A stretch of 64,000 bases of DNA from Margaritifera margaritifera (Eukaryota > Mollusca > Bivalvia > Unionida > Margaritiferidae). The stretch covers positions 3,397,501 through 3,461,500 of the forward strand of contig JAQPZY010001500.1 of assembly GCA_029931535.1 (NCBI GenBank), given 5' to 3'. The notes beneath the pieces are model-generated. The model was not told the origin of the DNA. It made no database searches and saw only the letters and a program-made list of their open reading frames with translations. The position numbers and the translations under genes are program-made. Shown here piece after piece: positions 46,340 through 59,225 of this stretch (positions are counted from its first letter, which is position 1; every line of letters starts with the position of its first letter).

Positions 46340-48945
46340 AACTAAACTCCTTGTCTGACCCTCCTAGGAATATTTACTTTAAGGACATATTAGATCTAGG
46401 AATTAATGGAAAAGGTCTACACATTGGACATATAAATATACAAGGTCTGAATAACAAGTTAGACCAACTGAATTTATTATTATCATCTAAGGTCAATCAT
46501 GCAAATGACTTTTTGTTGATTGATGGTTATGCACATTAGGTGACTTCAACAGGGATCTTATGAATAATTAGATGGAAAGAAATTGGTTGAATTTCACAGA
46601 AACGTTTGGTCTAACCCGATTAGTGGACCAACCAACACGAGAAACTGATCACTCAAAAACTCTAATAGATCATATCTAAACAAATATAGAAGAAAATGTG
46701 ACAAAAATACATATTCCTAGGATAGGTCTTAGTGATCACTTCCCTATTTTTCTAACCAGAAAATCCGGCTTAAAAACAGGTGTAAAATCCAGAACTCATA
46801 AAACCATAACATATAGATCATTTAAGCATTATGATGAAGACAAATTTCTGGTAGATCGCAGTATTGTTCCTTGGAGTATAGTATCTATATTTGATGATGT
46901 GGATGATGCTCTTGATGTATGGACTCATCTTTTTACGCAAGTGGTAGATAAACATGTACCGATGAAAACAAAGAGTAAAACTGGACTTCCAACCTGATTG
47001 GTGAACTCCTGACATTCTAGACGCCATGAAAACTCATGATTATTTCAAATCTGTAGTCAACAAGCACCTTACAAAACATGGAGAAATAAAGTAACCAAAT
47101 GATCAATGGGGCAAAGTAGAATTACTATCAGTCAGCTTTAGAAAATAATTGCAATATGAATTCTATGTGGAAAGTTTTTAACAAAATAGGTGCAGGCAAA
47201 CGGTCCACAAGATCATCCAAAATCCAACAACTTAGCCAGGAATGCCAGATTATTCATGAGGATGTTGAAATAGCAAATACATTCAATGAATTTTTTGTCA
47301 GCATAGCTTCGAGAATTAGGAACCCATTGTAAACTCAAATCATGATGAACTAAGACATTTCTGTTCAGAAAAAAATTCCACCTGACACAAAACATTTTTA
47401 TCTCTGTGATACCAAATGAAAAAGTTTTACAATATTTGCAAATGACTGCAACAACGAAATCAACAGGCCTAGATAATATTGGACCACATCTCCTGAGGGC
47501 TGCTGCAAACATAATATTTGATAGCATAGCTTATATATATAATCTAAGCATATCCACCTCAGTGTTTCCCCAGAGATGGAAATTGGCAAAAGTTACCCCA
47601 TTCACAAGTCTGGCAGCAAAGAAGATGTCAATAACTACAGACCCATATCTATATTACCAACTCTGTCCAAACTACTAGAAAAGCATGTCCATGACAATCT
47701 TTTGATGTACCTATCAAACTATAATTTAATTCATCAAAACCAATCAGGGTTCCGAGAAAACCACTCTTGTGAGACAGCCTTGGTCTCCATGATAGATAGA
47801 CGGATTACTGCCTTGGATCAAGGAAAATTAGTTGGATCCATACTAGTTGATGTTAGAAAAGCTTTTGACCTTGATGATCATGATATTCTCATCAATAAAT
47901 TAAACATTTATCAATGTGACAATTCAACAACTGATTGGTTAACACAATGAGAAAACTGTGTCAAAATAAATAGCAGTTTTTCTAAAGAAGAACCAATTAC
48001 ATGTGGAGTACCACAAGGATCAATCCTGGGCCCACTCCTCTTTCTCATTTTCATAAATCATCTACCACTGAAAATAGGCAACTGTATTTCATCTACCGAC
48101 TTATATGCAGATGACACCACTCTATCAGATTTCAAACAGCTAAAATCAGACCTAGAGGTCTCCTGTCAGACAGCCTTACTTAGAATTGATTCCTGGTGTA
48201 AGGAAAATGGCATGAAAGTAAACACGGATAAGACTAAAGTATTAATGATTACTACCCAATAAAAAAAGAGAAAAATTGGAAAATAACAATTTGAATCTCA
48301 AGTTGAATGAAATTGGTCTACAAATGGTAACCCATGACAAAATCCTTGGGGTGATGGTTGACAATTTGCAATGGAATGAACATATATTCAAGTCATATAT
48401 CATAAAGTCAATTCATGTCTTTGGTCATTAAGCAAGATAAGGCCATATCTATCAACTAAACATAGGTTAATATATTACAAAAGCTATATACAACCATACC
48501 TAGACTACTGTAATGTTATCTGGGGAAACACTTCTGACAAGAATATTTGCAAATTATTCTGCTTGCAAAAAAAGAGCTTGCAAACTCATCCTAGATAATG
48601 CTGAAAACATCCCAAATGGAATGAATAATATTAAAATGTTAGCAGTAAGTGAAGAAATATTTTTGAGAAAGGCTAGACTTATGCACAAAGTTTCAAACAA
48701 TATGGCCCTGTTATATCTCAAAAAACTATTTCATGCTAGAAAACAAGGCAACACTCCCAATTTAAGATCAATTTCAGCTAACCACCTCTGCATTCCAAAA
48801 CCAAATAAAGAACTCTTTAAGAAAAGTTTTAAATATTCGGGGTCACTAATTTGGAATTGAATCCCAAAGGAAATTAGAGAAAGTTCAAATATAAATGCAT
48901 TTAATTATCATCTAATTCAATGGAGGAAAGTGGAACTTGTTTGAT
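46340..48945 (+). pseudogene. LINE ORF2: endonuclease and reverse transcriptase
   Basis: The endonuclease starts with GLHIGHINIQGLNNKLDQL at about 46414; GDFN follows at 46539 after a deletion of roughly 100 residues; SDHFPIF is at about 46731. The RT fragments run over several frames: YRPISILPTLSKLLEKHV, motif A in LVDVRKAFD, motif B in CGVPQGSILGPLLF at about 48000, and motif C in LYADDTTL at about 48100. It continues through an ILG(V) region and DYCNVIWG to about 48945. TGA at 47948 and other stops or frameshifts interrupt it. Confidence 0.92.
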
Positions 48946-49297
48946 TTGACAAATACATTACAACTTACAGTATAAATTCTCAAACCTTCGATTTTGTTGT
49001 CTCACAATTTTTGTACTGTATATACACAATAAACCTAGTTGGATCATGTTCTTACAAAACTTTCTGTTTATTATGTCCATATATACATGTAGCTTATTAT
49101 CAATGCTTTATTATTATTATTATTATTATGATTATTATTATTATTATGATTATTATTATTATGCAACTAAGAACATGTACTCTGTATGTAAATATGCATA
49201 TAATAGAGGCCCACAAGGAGGATTAGTTCCATTCAACTAATTGTGTCACCCTCTTTAAATAAAGTCAATATTTTTATTATTATTATTATTATTATCA

Positions 49298-50885
49298 TTG
49301 CGAGAAAGTAAAATATTCTTGCAATGCTGACCCAAGATGGCATACTGCTTGAATGAGCCAATCCATGTTTCCTTTCAAACACAGTCACTTGTCAATCAAT
49401 AAAGAGGGCACTTGCATTGATGTGTAGGGATTGTTACATTACATGGTTAATGATACATTTTTGTTTATGTACAGGTGAAAAGGTGTAACAGATTGTCACC
49501 CATGACTTGCAATGATGAGACAGAATAGACATTATCATAAGGCCAAAAAAACAAATGTGTGTTTCCGGTTGGCTGACCATCCCTGTTTCTCATTGCCGAC
49601 ATTAGCACTTTTTTCCCCCCATTGGTATAAAACCTACACTAATTTTAAAACCAGTGTAATAGGAATCACACATTTGTTGTGGGCCTAATCTGAAGCAGAA
49701 ATGTTAAGTGCATTTGTGTTATGGTGTATAGATTATTATTTTTCCTTTAATTCCTTAATTTCCTTTTTTGGAGTAGGAATTTAATATTTTTTTTACCACA
49801 GAATGAACCTGGAAGCAAAAGTGCCAACATGTATATTGTGAGTGCATGTGCTGGGGTGGGACTAGAGAATTGTATCCCCATCCTCATTAAGAATATTTGT
49901 AAATATACACTACAAGTAAGCATAAATATTTATAACACAGAAAATCACAACACCCCTGTGTACTATCATGTGGCAGCCTTTTCACAGGGCAAATGACGGT
50001 GCCAACAGTCAGTATTTTATTGCAATCTGTAGGGATGAGTATTCAGGTCGATGTACAGTCTGTATTTTATTGCAATCTGTAAGGACGAGTATTCTGGGTG
50101 ATGTACAGTCTGTATTTTATTGCAATCTGTAGGGATGAGTATTTGGGAGATATAGAGTAGTTTTGTTTACTGAATGCTCCAAAAATCTCAACGTTTCTCA
50201 ATCAAAGTTGAAAACAGAAATGAAGTCCAAGAGACATTGGTAATTTTTTTATTGTAATCAGTCTGCAACAGTAACTTCAGGGTTTTTTAATCAGTTCGTG
50301 TCATAGTACTGGGGACGAGTCACAATTAAAGAAAACACTCCGTTGTCAATAGAATCAGCAGCCACCAACTCCTTGAACTAAATTTATTAAAATATAAAGC
50401 AATTATCTCAGTTCCGTTAGGCTGAAAATCATTGTATTGGGGCTCTTACAAGTCACTTATTCCCTGTGCTGAATTTTTAAACAATGAAATATGGAGAAGA
50501 GACATACTACTACTGTTCCCCATTCATAGGTCACATGCTTCACTTTGCACAAAGTTTATAGCTTTCAATACAATTAGGCAGATGATCTTCATAAGACTGA
50601 GGGACCTACAAATGGGACCCAAGCTGGGGGCTGAGTATTAATAATTTATCAGTGTCTTTTAAAAGCTTCAAAATGAAAATGCCTCAATTCATTGGCAGGC
50701 TCAAGAATTCTTTCAGGCAAATTAGAAAACACATTTTTTTGACAGGCCAGATGGGGATCTCACTTAGAATAGGGGAGGGGCCGAATCCAGATTTAAAACA
50801 GAACGCATGTCAGGTTATCTGATTTTTTTTACCTCTAAAGATCATTGTAAACTAATAACCTGACAAACAGAATAGCTATAAAATT

Positions 50886-50924
<39 letters not shown>

Positions 50925-51250
50925 AGTGTTTTTATTATCATGAAGTGCTGCTTTGTTTTTTTGTTTTTGTTCTCAATTTCTTAATGCTGGTCTACTAAAA
51001 AAAAAAATGAAAGCTAAAGCTTTGTGTAAAATAATTACACAAAATTTTTACAAAATTCCAAAGGCATCCATCATTGACTTCAAAAAGATATAAAACTGGT
51101 ATTAAAAAATTGTTCTTGTATTGTGTCTGTACATTTTTATGCATGATTTTACCATTCAGAATATCACAAAATTAATAATATGGTTTAGCAGTTTACAGAA
51201 AAAAATTGAAATGATACCAAATTTGACTTAATTTAATGGCTGGTAACAGT
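49298..51250. other. Intergenic or intron: short repeats only
   Basis: 49555-49625 is a dispersed segment ('gtttccggttggctgacc', 'cattgccgac', 'tagcacttttttcc') also found at 63789-63850. (GA)n lies at 50889-50921. No gene recognised; the 69-codon frame at 50432-50641 has no splice context. Confidence 0.55.
50006..50153. repeat. 50-bp tandem repeat, 3 units
   Basis: Units start at 50006, 50056 and 50106 with 'cagtctgtattttattgcaa' and 'tctgtagggatgagtatt'. Confidence 0.97.
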
Positions 51251-51388
51251 CTGTTGGTTGGTTTTAATGGCATTTTTAACACATTTTTGGCTATATCATG
51301 CTGAAGAAATGGGAGCCAAGTGCCCTTCTGAAAGACACACCAAGGCAGCCAACCCAGGCTGACCTGGGCAGGTATTTAACCTGCAATT
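51251..51388 (-). mobile_element. SINE (family N) fragment
   Basis: In plus orientation 'ctgttggttggttttaatgg' then 'tttttaacacatttttggct' and 'aaagacacaccaaggcagcc'. It matches the tail and body of the copies at 29244 and 60995. The tRNA-like head is absent. Confidence 0.75.
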
Positions 51389-52099
51389 TTTTTTTTAAAT
51401 TATGGTTATTGCAAAGAAAGGATTTTATACTCATGTTTAACCCTGTATGTAACCCTTATAGTTAGAATTAACTTACTAAAACCTTGTGCAGATTACACCA
51501 AAATTTATTAAGCTTTCAAATGATACCAAATAGGACTCGAATTAATGAAAGATAAATAAATGCATAAAATAGATGGGTATGTATTTGACAGTTGTGACAT
51601 AAAAAAGGTAGAGGTTATTTCAAAAACAGAATTTTATACTCATGTTTAGACCCTGGATATAGCCCTTACAATTAAAATTAGCTTTATGAAAGCTTGTGTA
51701 GTTTACAGTATAATTATTTAGCATTTTAATGATACCAAATATGACTCAATTTAATGAAAGATGAAGAAATCCATAAAATTGGGGCAATGGAGATATTACC
51801 CCACCCTCCACCCGACTTGATTTTCTAAAAAATTTCAAAGAAACATACAAATGATAATACCATTTTTATTTCCATGTTAAGTATCAATATATCCAAGAGA
51901 TATCACTGAATCAAACAACTAAACTGCATTTCAAGATGCAAGATCAAGCCACATGTTCTTGCATTAGATTCCCAATATGGCTGCACCCATTGTGCTCTTG
52001 CTTAATTATGCACTGCCATGTGATGTTACAGGAGTGAACAAGCACATTTATTAAATTTTGCCAGGAATTCACGTTAAGATCATTTCTTCTTTTTAACTG
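51389..52099. other. Degenerate tandem repeat, no gene
   Basis: Two to three units of about 235 bp ('gattttatactcatgttta', 'ccctgtatgtaacccttat', 'gataccaaatatgactc') occupy 51200-51790. No coding sequence seen. Confidence 0.6.
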
Positions 52100-52450
52100 C
52101 AGTGTTGAAACTACAAGATTTCAAATATACCTACTGTGGGTGCCATATTGGATGTATGGTTGGCATCATTTTCTTTCAAGACAAACCATACACCATTAGA
52201 AGACTTCTGGTCAAAACCCCTTTGCCAATATGCCACCATCCATTCAGGAGAATTTGTTACAAGATTTTCATATAATTTCATTGTGGCAGCATACTGAATG
52301 TCTGTAGGTCAGCATTTTCATTTAGGACCAACTAGATATCATAAAAAGCCTTTTTGTGAAAACACTGTCATGATATGACTATCAATTTTAGAAGAGGAGC
52401 AATAACAAGATTTTCAAGATGGTAGCCTTATTGGATGCTAGGTCAGAATT
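52100..52450 (+). repeat. Fragment of tandem-core element A
   Basis: Two to three diverged units ('caagattttcaagatgg', 'ggaccaactagatatcataa', 'ccatccattcaggag') without the hairpin tail. Confidence 0.75.
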
Positions 52451-53465
52451 TTCATTCAGGACTAACTGTTGTATTTTCTGTATGTCTCGGACACTGTTTA
52501 AGGACACCAGGCTTTTTTGTGGACAAAATCACTTTCTTGCCTCCTGCTGTCTTGGACACAACTTTGAAAGAATTTTTATTTATGTACTTTTGTTTTTGGA
52601 CACAAATGCAGTTATACTGTGATAAGACTGACAAATACCACTTTCAGAAAGTTGAGAAATAGATTGCTTGTAATCAGAAATAAACACGACAAGTTACATT
52701 TATGATTATAATTGTGACAAATTTGGAGAGCCACATTTCGCTATTCATAAGCTCAATAACACTGATATATGGAATAACATTTGTTTAAAACTAAATTACT
52801 CACCTGTGGATAAAAAAATCTAAATCATAAAAGGCATTAGAGATGTTAGAGATAAGAGTTCAAGTGAAAGTCTTCATCTCAAAGAGTTTGTGTAATACCT
52901 CCATTGTGGATAATCATAAAACCTGCAGCTAATCATGTACCATCGCATATGTAAGAATTGGTTTCAGTGAACTATAATGTATTTAAAAGAAATTGAAGAA
53001 AAAAATAAAAAATCCTTGGATTATGAATTTTTAAGTATTAAAATGTAAATTAGTTTGGTACATGTACTAGTTTTATGAAAGTTTTGGTAACAGACTGCAC
53101 AAACTGGAATTGGTTCATTGGCCCATACATGACTGTGTGCAGGTTTTCATCTTATCCACAGTGGAGGTGTTAATTTTCAAGATGATAACCTTCACTTTAA
53201 TGGTTTCCTCCTCTAATAATGGGTGGGTAATGTTATTTTGTCATATCAGTGTCAGCAAGCTAATAAATAGTTAACCCTTCACCTCACAGCATATGTTGCT
53301 GTTCAGGCTGTCACTATAGATGTGCCAAAACAACAATGTGCTGTGTGCTATAAATAGAACATGTTACCTAAATGATTCCATGTAAATTATAATGCCCGCC
53401 TGGAAAATTTATAGTGTAGTATATGTAAAGTTCAACATATATTGTAACCATTTTACCTTTTTTTG
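52451..53465. other. Nothing recognised
   Basis: AT-rich DNA. The overlapping frames near 52420-52660 occur on both strands and have no recognisable content. Confidence 0.45.
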
Positions 53466-53650
53466 CACTTATGTGTTATCTATAGATAGGTTTCTGTATT
53501 TATGTGTTATCTATAGATAGGTTTTTGTACTTGTGTGTTATCTAAGATAGGTTTTCGTATTTATGTGTTATCTATAGATAGGTTTTTGTACTTGTGTGTT
53601 ATCTATAGTTAGTTTTCTTGTATTTATGTGTTATCTATAGATAGGTTTAT
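53466..53650. repeat. 34-bp minisatellite, about 5 units
   Basis: The unit is 'tatttatgtgttatctat' plus 'agataggtttttg', each containing the small palindrome 'ctatagatag'. Confidence 0.95.
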
Positions 53651-54860
53651 GAGTATAATCTTATCAATATAGCTGTATAATTATTCTATACTGAAGTATT
53701 TTCAATATGCTTTAAAATCCTGAGAGAATTCATTCACTGGCAATTCAGTGAAGCTGTGTGACCAATTATAGATGACCTTTCTCAGCCTCAAAATCTACCA
53801 GATCATTGTCTCTGTATCACTAAATTATCTGAATTTGAAAAATTATCAAAATCAGAGTTGCTTACATCAATATCAGAGCCTACATCTGACTTATTGAAAC
53901 CATTATAGTCATAATTCTAATCATCCAAACTCAAAAAAGTACTGAATGAAGTGTGCATACCATATTTCCTGAAGAACGCTAATTATTTTACCTAATTTCT
54001 TATTTTCAAGAGGGAGTGCATGTTTTACAGAAGTAAAGAAAAAAATTATTTTTTTTAATAATCCCAGGTCAATCTTGATCAAGGCACTAAAGCTCCCTTT
54101 ACATCACATTCACTCCTTGTGAAATATTAAATTTGTTGCATTGTAACTAAACTGCCTATTAGCCTTTTTAAAGAATTAAATATGCTTACAAACCTCGATT
54201 GTCTCGTGCTTTCAGTGCTTATGTTAATATCTTTTTCATGACTACAGTTTGTTTGTTATGGCAACACTGACCACATATCATGAAGCAAAATAGTAAGTGA
54301 ATGTATGAAATTGGTGAATACTTTTTTCTTGGAAAATAAACTTTGTTTTTAGTTCTATTTCTCATCTTAAATAACAGCATTTGATATTTCTTCATGACTA
54401 TAGTCATCACTACTTCATTGACTCACTGGGGTCTTTTCAAAGTAATCTGCAACATCTCAAGTTTTGATGTTCTAAACATGATTACATGTACATTGCTTTG
54501 TCCAAATGCAATTGATTTTACTTTTCTTTCGAAAATAAACTTGGTTCTTTATTTTATTTCTCATCTTAAACAACTGTATTTTATACCTTTTTGTTACAAT
54601 ACAGTGATCAATGTCAATGTCTAATTGCCTCCACATGGTATTTATAAAAGTAATCAGCGCCGGTTAAAGCTTGGACATGCCAAACATGATTACAAAGCAC
54701 TTTCTTGCTAAATTCTAACCTGGACATGGAGATATATTTCAAAGGTGTCATGGTAGTCTAAATAAGTATAAATACTGGGCCTGAACATTCACATACACTG
54801 TAGCATCTTGTGTTTGATCAGACAAAGTATCAACATAGGTCCTGTAATAAACTTGTACAC
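53651..54860. other. Nothing firm
   Basis: On the minus strand at about 53800-53920 a short Ser/Asp/Asn-rich frame reads SDIDVSNSDFDNFSNSD. It is brief and unspliced, so not called. 54190-54400 and 54400-54600 share phrases ('tttctcatcttaaa', 'ggaaaataaactttg'), a degenerate duplication. Confidence 0.45.
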
Positions 54861-54989
54861 TACAAAAAACATTGGCTAACCATCGCTGCCTATGCAGAAG
54901 CACATGGTAACAGAGCCACTGGGAGGGAGTTCAATGTAAGAGAGTCTTCTGTTTGGGAGCAGAGAAGAATGACAGATGAGGACATATAG
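54861..54989 (+). pseudogene. Pogo/Tigger-like transposase HTH fragment
   Basis: A plus-strand frame of 42 codons reads WLTIAAYAEAHGNRATGREF then NVRESSVWEQRRMTDEDI and a stop. The A-x-x-x-HGNRA-x-REF-x-V pattern is the N-terminal helix-turn-helix (psq/CENP-B-N type) of pogo-superfamily transposases, where it ends in 'VRxWR'. Here WEQRR follows and a TAG interrupts. No catalytic DDE region is found downstream. A short remnant. Confidence 0.65.
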
Positions 54990-56884
54990 CAACTTTTCCT
55001 GAGTGACAAGATGAAGAGGAATTTGAAGGGTTTGATGCAACAGACTGAACTCTATCAATACAACAAACCTTAAAGAGCCCATTTAAGAGCCGACTGAAAA
55101 ATCAGAAAGATTTACTTTCAATACTGCCACCTTTTTTTGTTCTTACTTTCATTATATCTTTAAAATAATTAATGGGCATGATTAGGTGCCATGTACTGAT
55201 AGAAGATCAGTAAAACAGCAAAGCACTCTTTTATTGTAAAAATTCAAATGTTGTGTAACAAATGACAATCAGTACACTATCCAAAATGATTAAGCCTTGT
55301 TGCACTATGAAAATGGAGCACAATTATCAAGATTTTAAAATGTAGTTCACATGCATGGTTTATGGCAGAACAAAGTTTTTTTTGTTTACCTAATTCTGGT
55401 CAAAAATCAGGGTGCACATAATGCACACCAAAGTACGGTATATTTTTTCCAATCATGGCTAATTTCAGTTTTTGGCAACCACTCACAACCTGATTCCTGC
55501 CCACCTTCTCTGTCTCTCTCACGTAGTATATACATTATTTACCAAGATACCTACTGTACAATTACTGTAACTATATCCTCATGAGGCTGCTGTTGTTCTG
55601 CATTCAAGTTTATTCAATTATTTCACCAACTTTTGCATGTAAAGATTTTAGTGGCATTTATTCAGCATATACAGCTTAACAATCAAAGAACTGCGTTTAA
55701 TAGTCTCAATTATTTTTGATAATGAAATTGACAACAGTTCCAACAATGTAGGATTTAAATTTTTGTTAACAAAAACAAAAAGCAATTGAAATTTAGATGC
55801 TTCATGCAATATGTTATTATTACACTAATGGTGTTGAAACTTTTATTTGGAAAAATATTTTTAAAAAAGCATTGTCCTTTAATTTATAAGGAAATTGATA
55901 TAGACAACTCAGTGCCCCAATATGCTCTCTCTATCTGTAACAGCAAACAATGCCAATTTAATGGAGACTACTTCAACTATCAGTGGATGCAACTCTGACC
56001 CATGATTTCTTCTGTCCTGATATAACCCTGTGGTTCTGGAGTGAGGAGACCTCAGTGGTATATAAATTCCTAATTCATTTTTGACAACTACTGTGTATAT
56101 ATATATATATATATATATGCTAATTTCCTGTCCACCTCTCCAATGTTTCCATACTACAATTTTAGCTACATGGATTTCAGATATGTCTCACCACTCAAAT
56201 TAGTTTTTCTTATTTTGCCTCTTCCATCCTCCCTTTATTCTCTCTCAGTCAATCTATATACACAATATCCTATATCACATACCAGTCCCCACTTCAATTA
56301 TATACAGAATATGATTAAATAACCTTTACTAAATGAAGGATGGGACCCACAGACCACCTAGTAACTAATGATGCTGACCCAGCATTTTAGAAGAATATGA
56401 CCCAGTTACCCAATTTGTCATTGATTTCCTGACTCCCACAACCTTATCTTTTCAACTGTCCCTGATGTTGACATGTTTTCCAAATTCCTCCTCCCCAAAT
56501 CTTGCTAATTTGAAACCTGATAATGATAACTGTGGATTCTGTCATTTGGTCATACAACTGCAAAAGAAGGCACAGTGTAGAGAGCTATTTTACACATGAA
56601 ACTGTGGCAGCTCCATCAGAATGTGTGGAGAGACAGAGGAGGGACTCTTTCATAATCCTCCACACTGTCCAGTTCACATCATTTGTGTGCCGAAATGAAA
56701 AATTGCATGAGCTGTACTGTGTTCCACTTGTTTTTCTATTTATTTGATGTAGGATTAATTCTGGAATGTTTCTATTTTTAAAAAAAAGAAGCTAAATTTC
56801 TTTATTGACACTTCGTCTCCATATCGCAAAAAAATGCTTTTTGTTACAAAAAGTGTCCCATCCTAACAAAAGTACACTTTTTGA
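54990..56884. other. Intergenic or intron, nothing firm
   Basis: Contains (TA)n at 56096-56119 and 'gggtgcacataatgcacacc' near 55410, reminiscent of a MITE end. The 74-codon plus frame at 56523-56747 is unrecognised and has no clear splice sites. Confidence 0.45.
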
Positions 56885-59225
56885 AGCTTAGACTATGGAC
56901 ACTTTCTCTCAAATTTGATCAAAGTCTGTTAGTGTTGTTTTAGAAGAAAGTTGTTAAAGTTTTTTCCTTTATAAGCCTCCATGCTTTCTGTCAAATTAGA
57001 AGTTGTTTTCAGGTGGTTCTATTTTAATAACAGCTGCCACATTTGATGGCAGAGCGACATCATATGTAAGAAAATTTAAAGCCATCCATGGAAGAATGCT
57101 GTCAAATTCCAAGTCTCATCATCTTAATTCTATAATACAAAATGAAAATGACAGCCGGCCTAATTTGGACCACAGTAACTGTACAACATCTGGTCTAGTT
57201 AAAAAAGGGTTGAAAACAGATAAACTAAACATCAGGCACATTCTACCTAAACAAAATGAACTAAAATATATTTTAAAGAAAAAAGATCTGTTGATATTTT
57301 GGGGATCTCTGAAACTTTGAATGAAAGAACAGATGATGATAAACTCAATATAGATGGATTTTCTTCTCTGAGACATGACAGACATATGCTATCAACTATG
57401 CTATATGACACAATCTACAAACAGGAGAAGCTGAAAGCATATGGATCCAAATCAATTTACCACACTCTAAGCTTATCCTATTCTGTTCATTGTACAGACC
57501 ACCAAATTCAAAAACTGATTGGATTGACAAGTTCGAAACTGAAGTGGTGAGAAATGAACAAAGGAAACCTAACTGGAATTGTTTATTTGGATTTTAAAAA
57601 GGCATTTGATCTTGTTAATCATTCCATCTTACTGTCAGAATTGAAATGCTACAAATTCCATGACAACAATATCCAGTGTTTAGCTTCATATCTACAAGAC
57701 AAAAAATAGCAAGTGTGCACTGGAATTACAACATCAAAAAAAGAAAGTATTGAGACAGGTCTTCCTTAAGAATCAGTCCTTGGACCTCTGTTATTTCTTG
57801 TCTTTATAAATGACATGCCCTTCATTACAAGTGTATCAAATGCTGACCTCTTTTCTGATGATTCTACACTTCATTCATCTGGATTCTCCATAAATGTTGT
57901 GCAATCAAACTTATGTAATGACTTGAACAAAATCTAAGACTGGTGTCATAAAAATTATATGCATATAAATGGAAATAAAACAAAATGTATGCTGAAGACA
58001 ACTTTATAACAACAGGTACAATTAGGTAAAACACATTTAGATTTAACCATAAAAGGATGTGAAATTGAGAATGTAGCAAGTCATAAACTTTTCGGTGTTC
58101 ATGTGAACAGATTTCTACAATGGAATGATGAAGTTGACAAAGTATATAAAGCTGTAAATTCAAAAATTACATTACTTTCAAAAATAAAGAAATATCTTCC
58201 TGTGGAAACAATTATTCTCTATTAAAATGCTTATATTTTGCCGCTTTTTGACTACTGTGCAACTATTTGTGGAAACTTTTCCAAACAATACATGTACATG
58301 TATTGACTGACTTTCAAAACTACAAAAAAGAGCAACATAAATTATACTTTCAAAACTATTTGATGCATCAAGCAAGCCTATCTTCCATGAATTTGATATG
58401 GCTGGATCTATCTAGAAGGATTGATTACAAAAACAAAAAAAATATCTTCAGGAATTATTCGTAACAAACTTGTGTGAATATGAGTTAAGATCTGTTTGTA
58501 ATGGGAATCTTTGACTTCCCAAGCCAAAGTTAGAAACCGTCAAAAAGTCTCTGCGATATTCACATGCTTTCGTATGGAACAGCATTCCTCAAAACATAAA
58601 AAAGATTGATAATTTAAAGTTATTTAAAGACAAGCGTTTATCTTACATATTTATTAACATCTGATTATGTTGTAAATATTGTATATAATCTTTCAACATT
58701 TTAAGCAAAAGGCCTCAATGAGAGTAGTATTGTACTTAGTTACCGTATATAAATAAATTATTATTATTATTATTATTATTTTTCTGTTAAGCAGTTTTGT
58801 TAGACGAACTTGATTAACAGTTTATATTTTGGGTAATTTAAGCCATATTGGTTGGTGGATCAGCATCACTTGAACAAATTTGAAAGACCTTCATCCCAGG
58901 GTGCTTTGCATCAAATTTGGTCAAATTCTGTTGAGCAGTTTTTGAGAAGAACTTGTTGAATTGTTTTTCCGATTTTAGTAATGGCAACCATATTTGATGG
59001 TGGAACAGCACCACATGAACAGATCTGAAAGACCTTCATCGCAGGGTGCTTTCCATAAAATTTAGTCAAATTCTGTCTATCAGTTCTTCAAAAGAAGGTG
59101 TTTAAAGGTTTTTCTATTTTAAGTAATGGTGGCCATATTTAATAGCAGATAAGAATCATTTGAAAAAACTTAAAAGAGCCTCATCCCAAGATAATTTCTT
59201 TCACAATTGGTCCAATTCTTTTTTT
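56885..59225 (+). repeat. About 130-bp tandem repeat split by a LINE
   Basis: Units with 'agaccttcatcccagggtgc', 'ggtcaaattctgttgagcag' and 'gtaatggcaaccatatttg' occupy about 58785-59225. The left part (56885-57063) carries the matching 'ttctattttaataacagctg' and 'ccacatttgatggcagagc' phrase. The LINE at 57064-58784 interrupts the array. Confidence 0.75.
57064..58784 (+). mobile_element. Second L2/CR1-like LINE, 5'-truncated and decayed
   Basis: Endonuclease motifs appear in three frames: LNIRHILPKQNELKYILKKK, then GISETLNERTDDDKLNIDGF, then YRPPNSKTDWIDKFE. An internal deletion follows, then RT motif A in YLDFKKAFDLVNHSI (about 57585), motif B as GLP-stop-ESVLGPLLFL (about 57762) and motif C as LFSDDSTLH (about 57848), where the catalytic pair is DD preceded by S. 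The 3' end is (ATT)n at 58759-58781. Several stops make it inactive. Confidence 0.9.

Larger units (their letters stand above)
45400..49297 (+). mobile_element. L2/CR1-like LINE with esterase and zinc knuckles, decayed
   Basis: In order on the plus strand: SGNH/GDSL-type esterase segment, two CCHC zinc knuckles, APE-type endonuclease, reverse transcriptase, and a 3' tail ending 'tttaaataaagtcaatattt' with (ATT)n at 49278-49296. A second (ATT)n at 49108-49162 lies within the 3' region. Multiple stops, frameshifts and an endonuclease deletion make it inactive. The 5' limit is uncertain. Tail and RT style fit the L2/CR1 group. Confidence 0.88.

Noticed and set aside
53800..53940. Ser/Asp/Asn-rich frame on the minus strand, like the N-terminus of a piggyBac-type protein
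   Set aside because: Too short, with stops on both sides and no downstream transposase.
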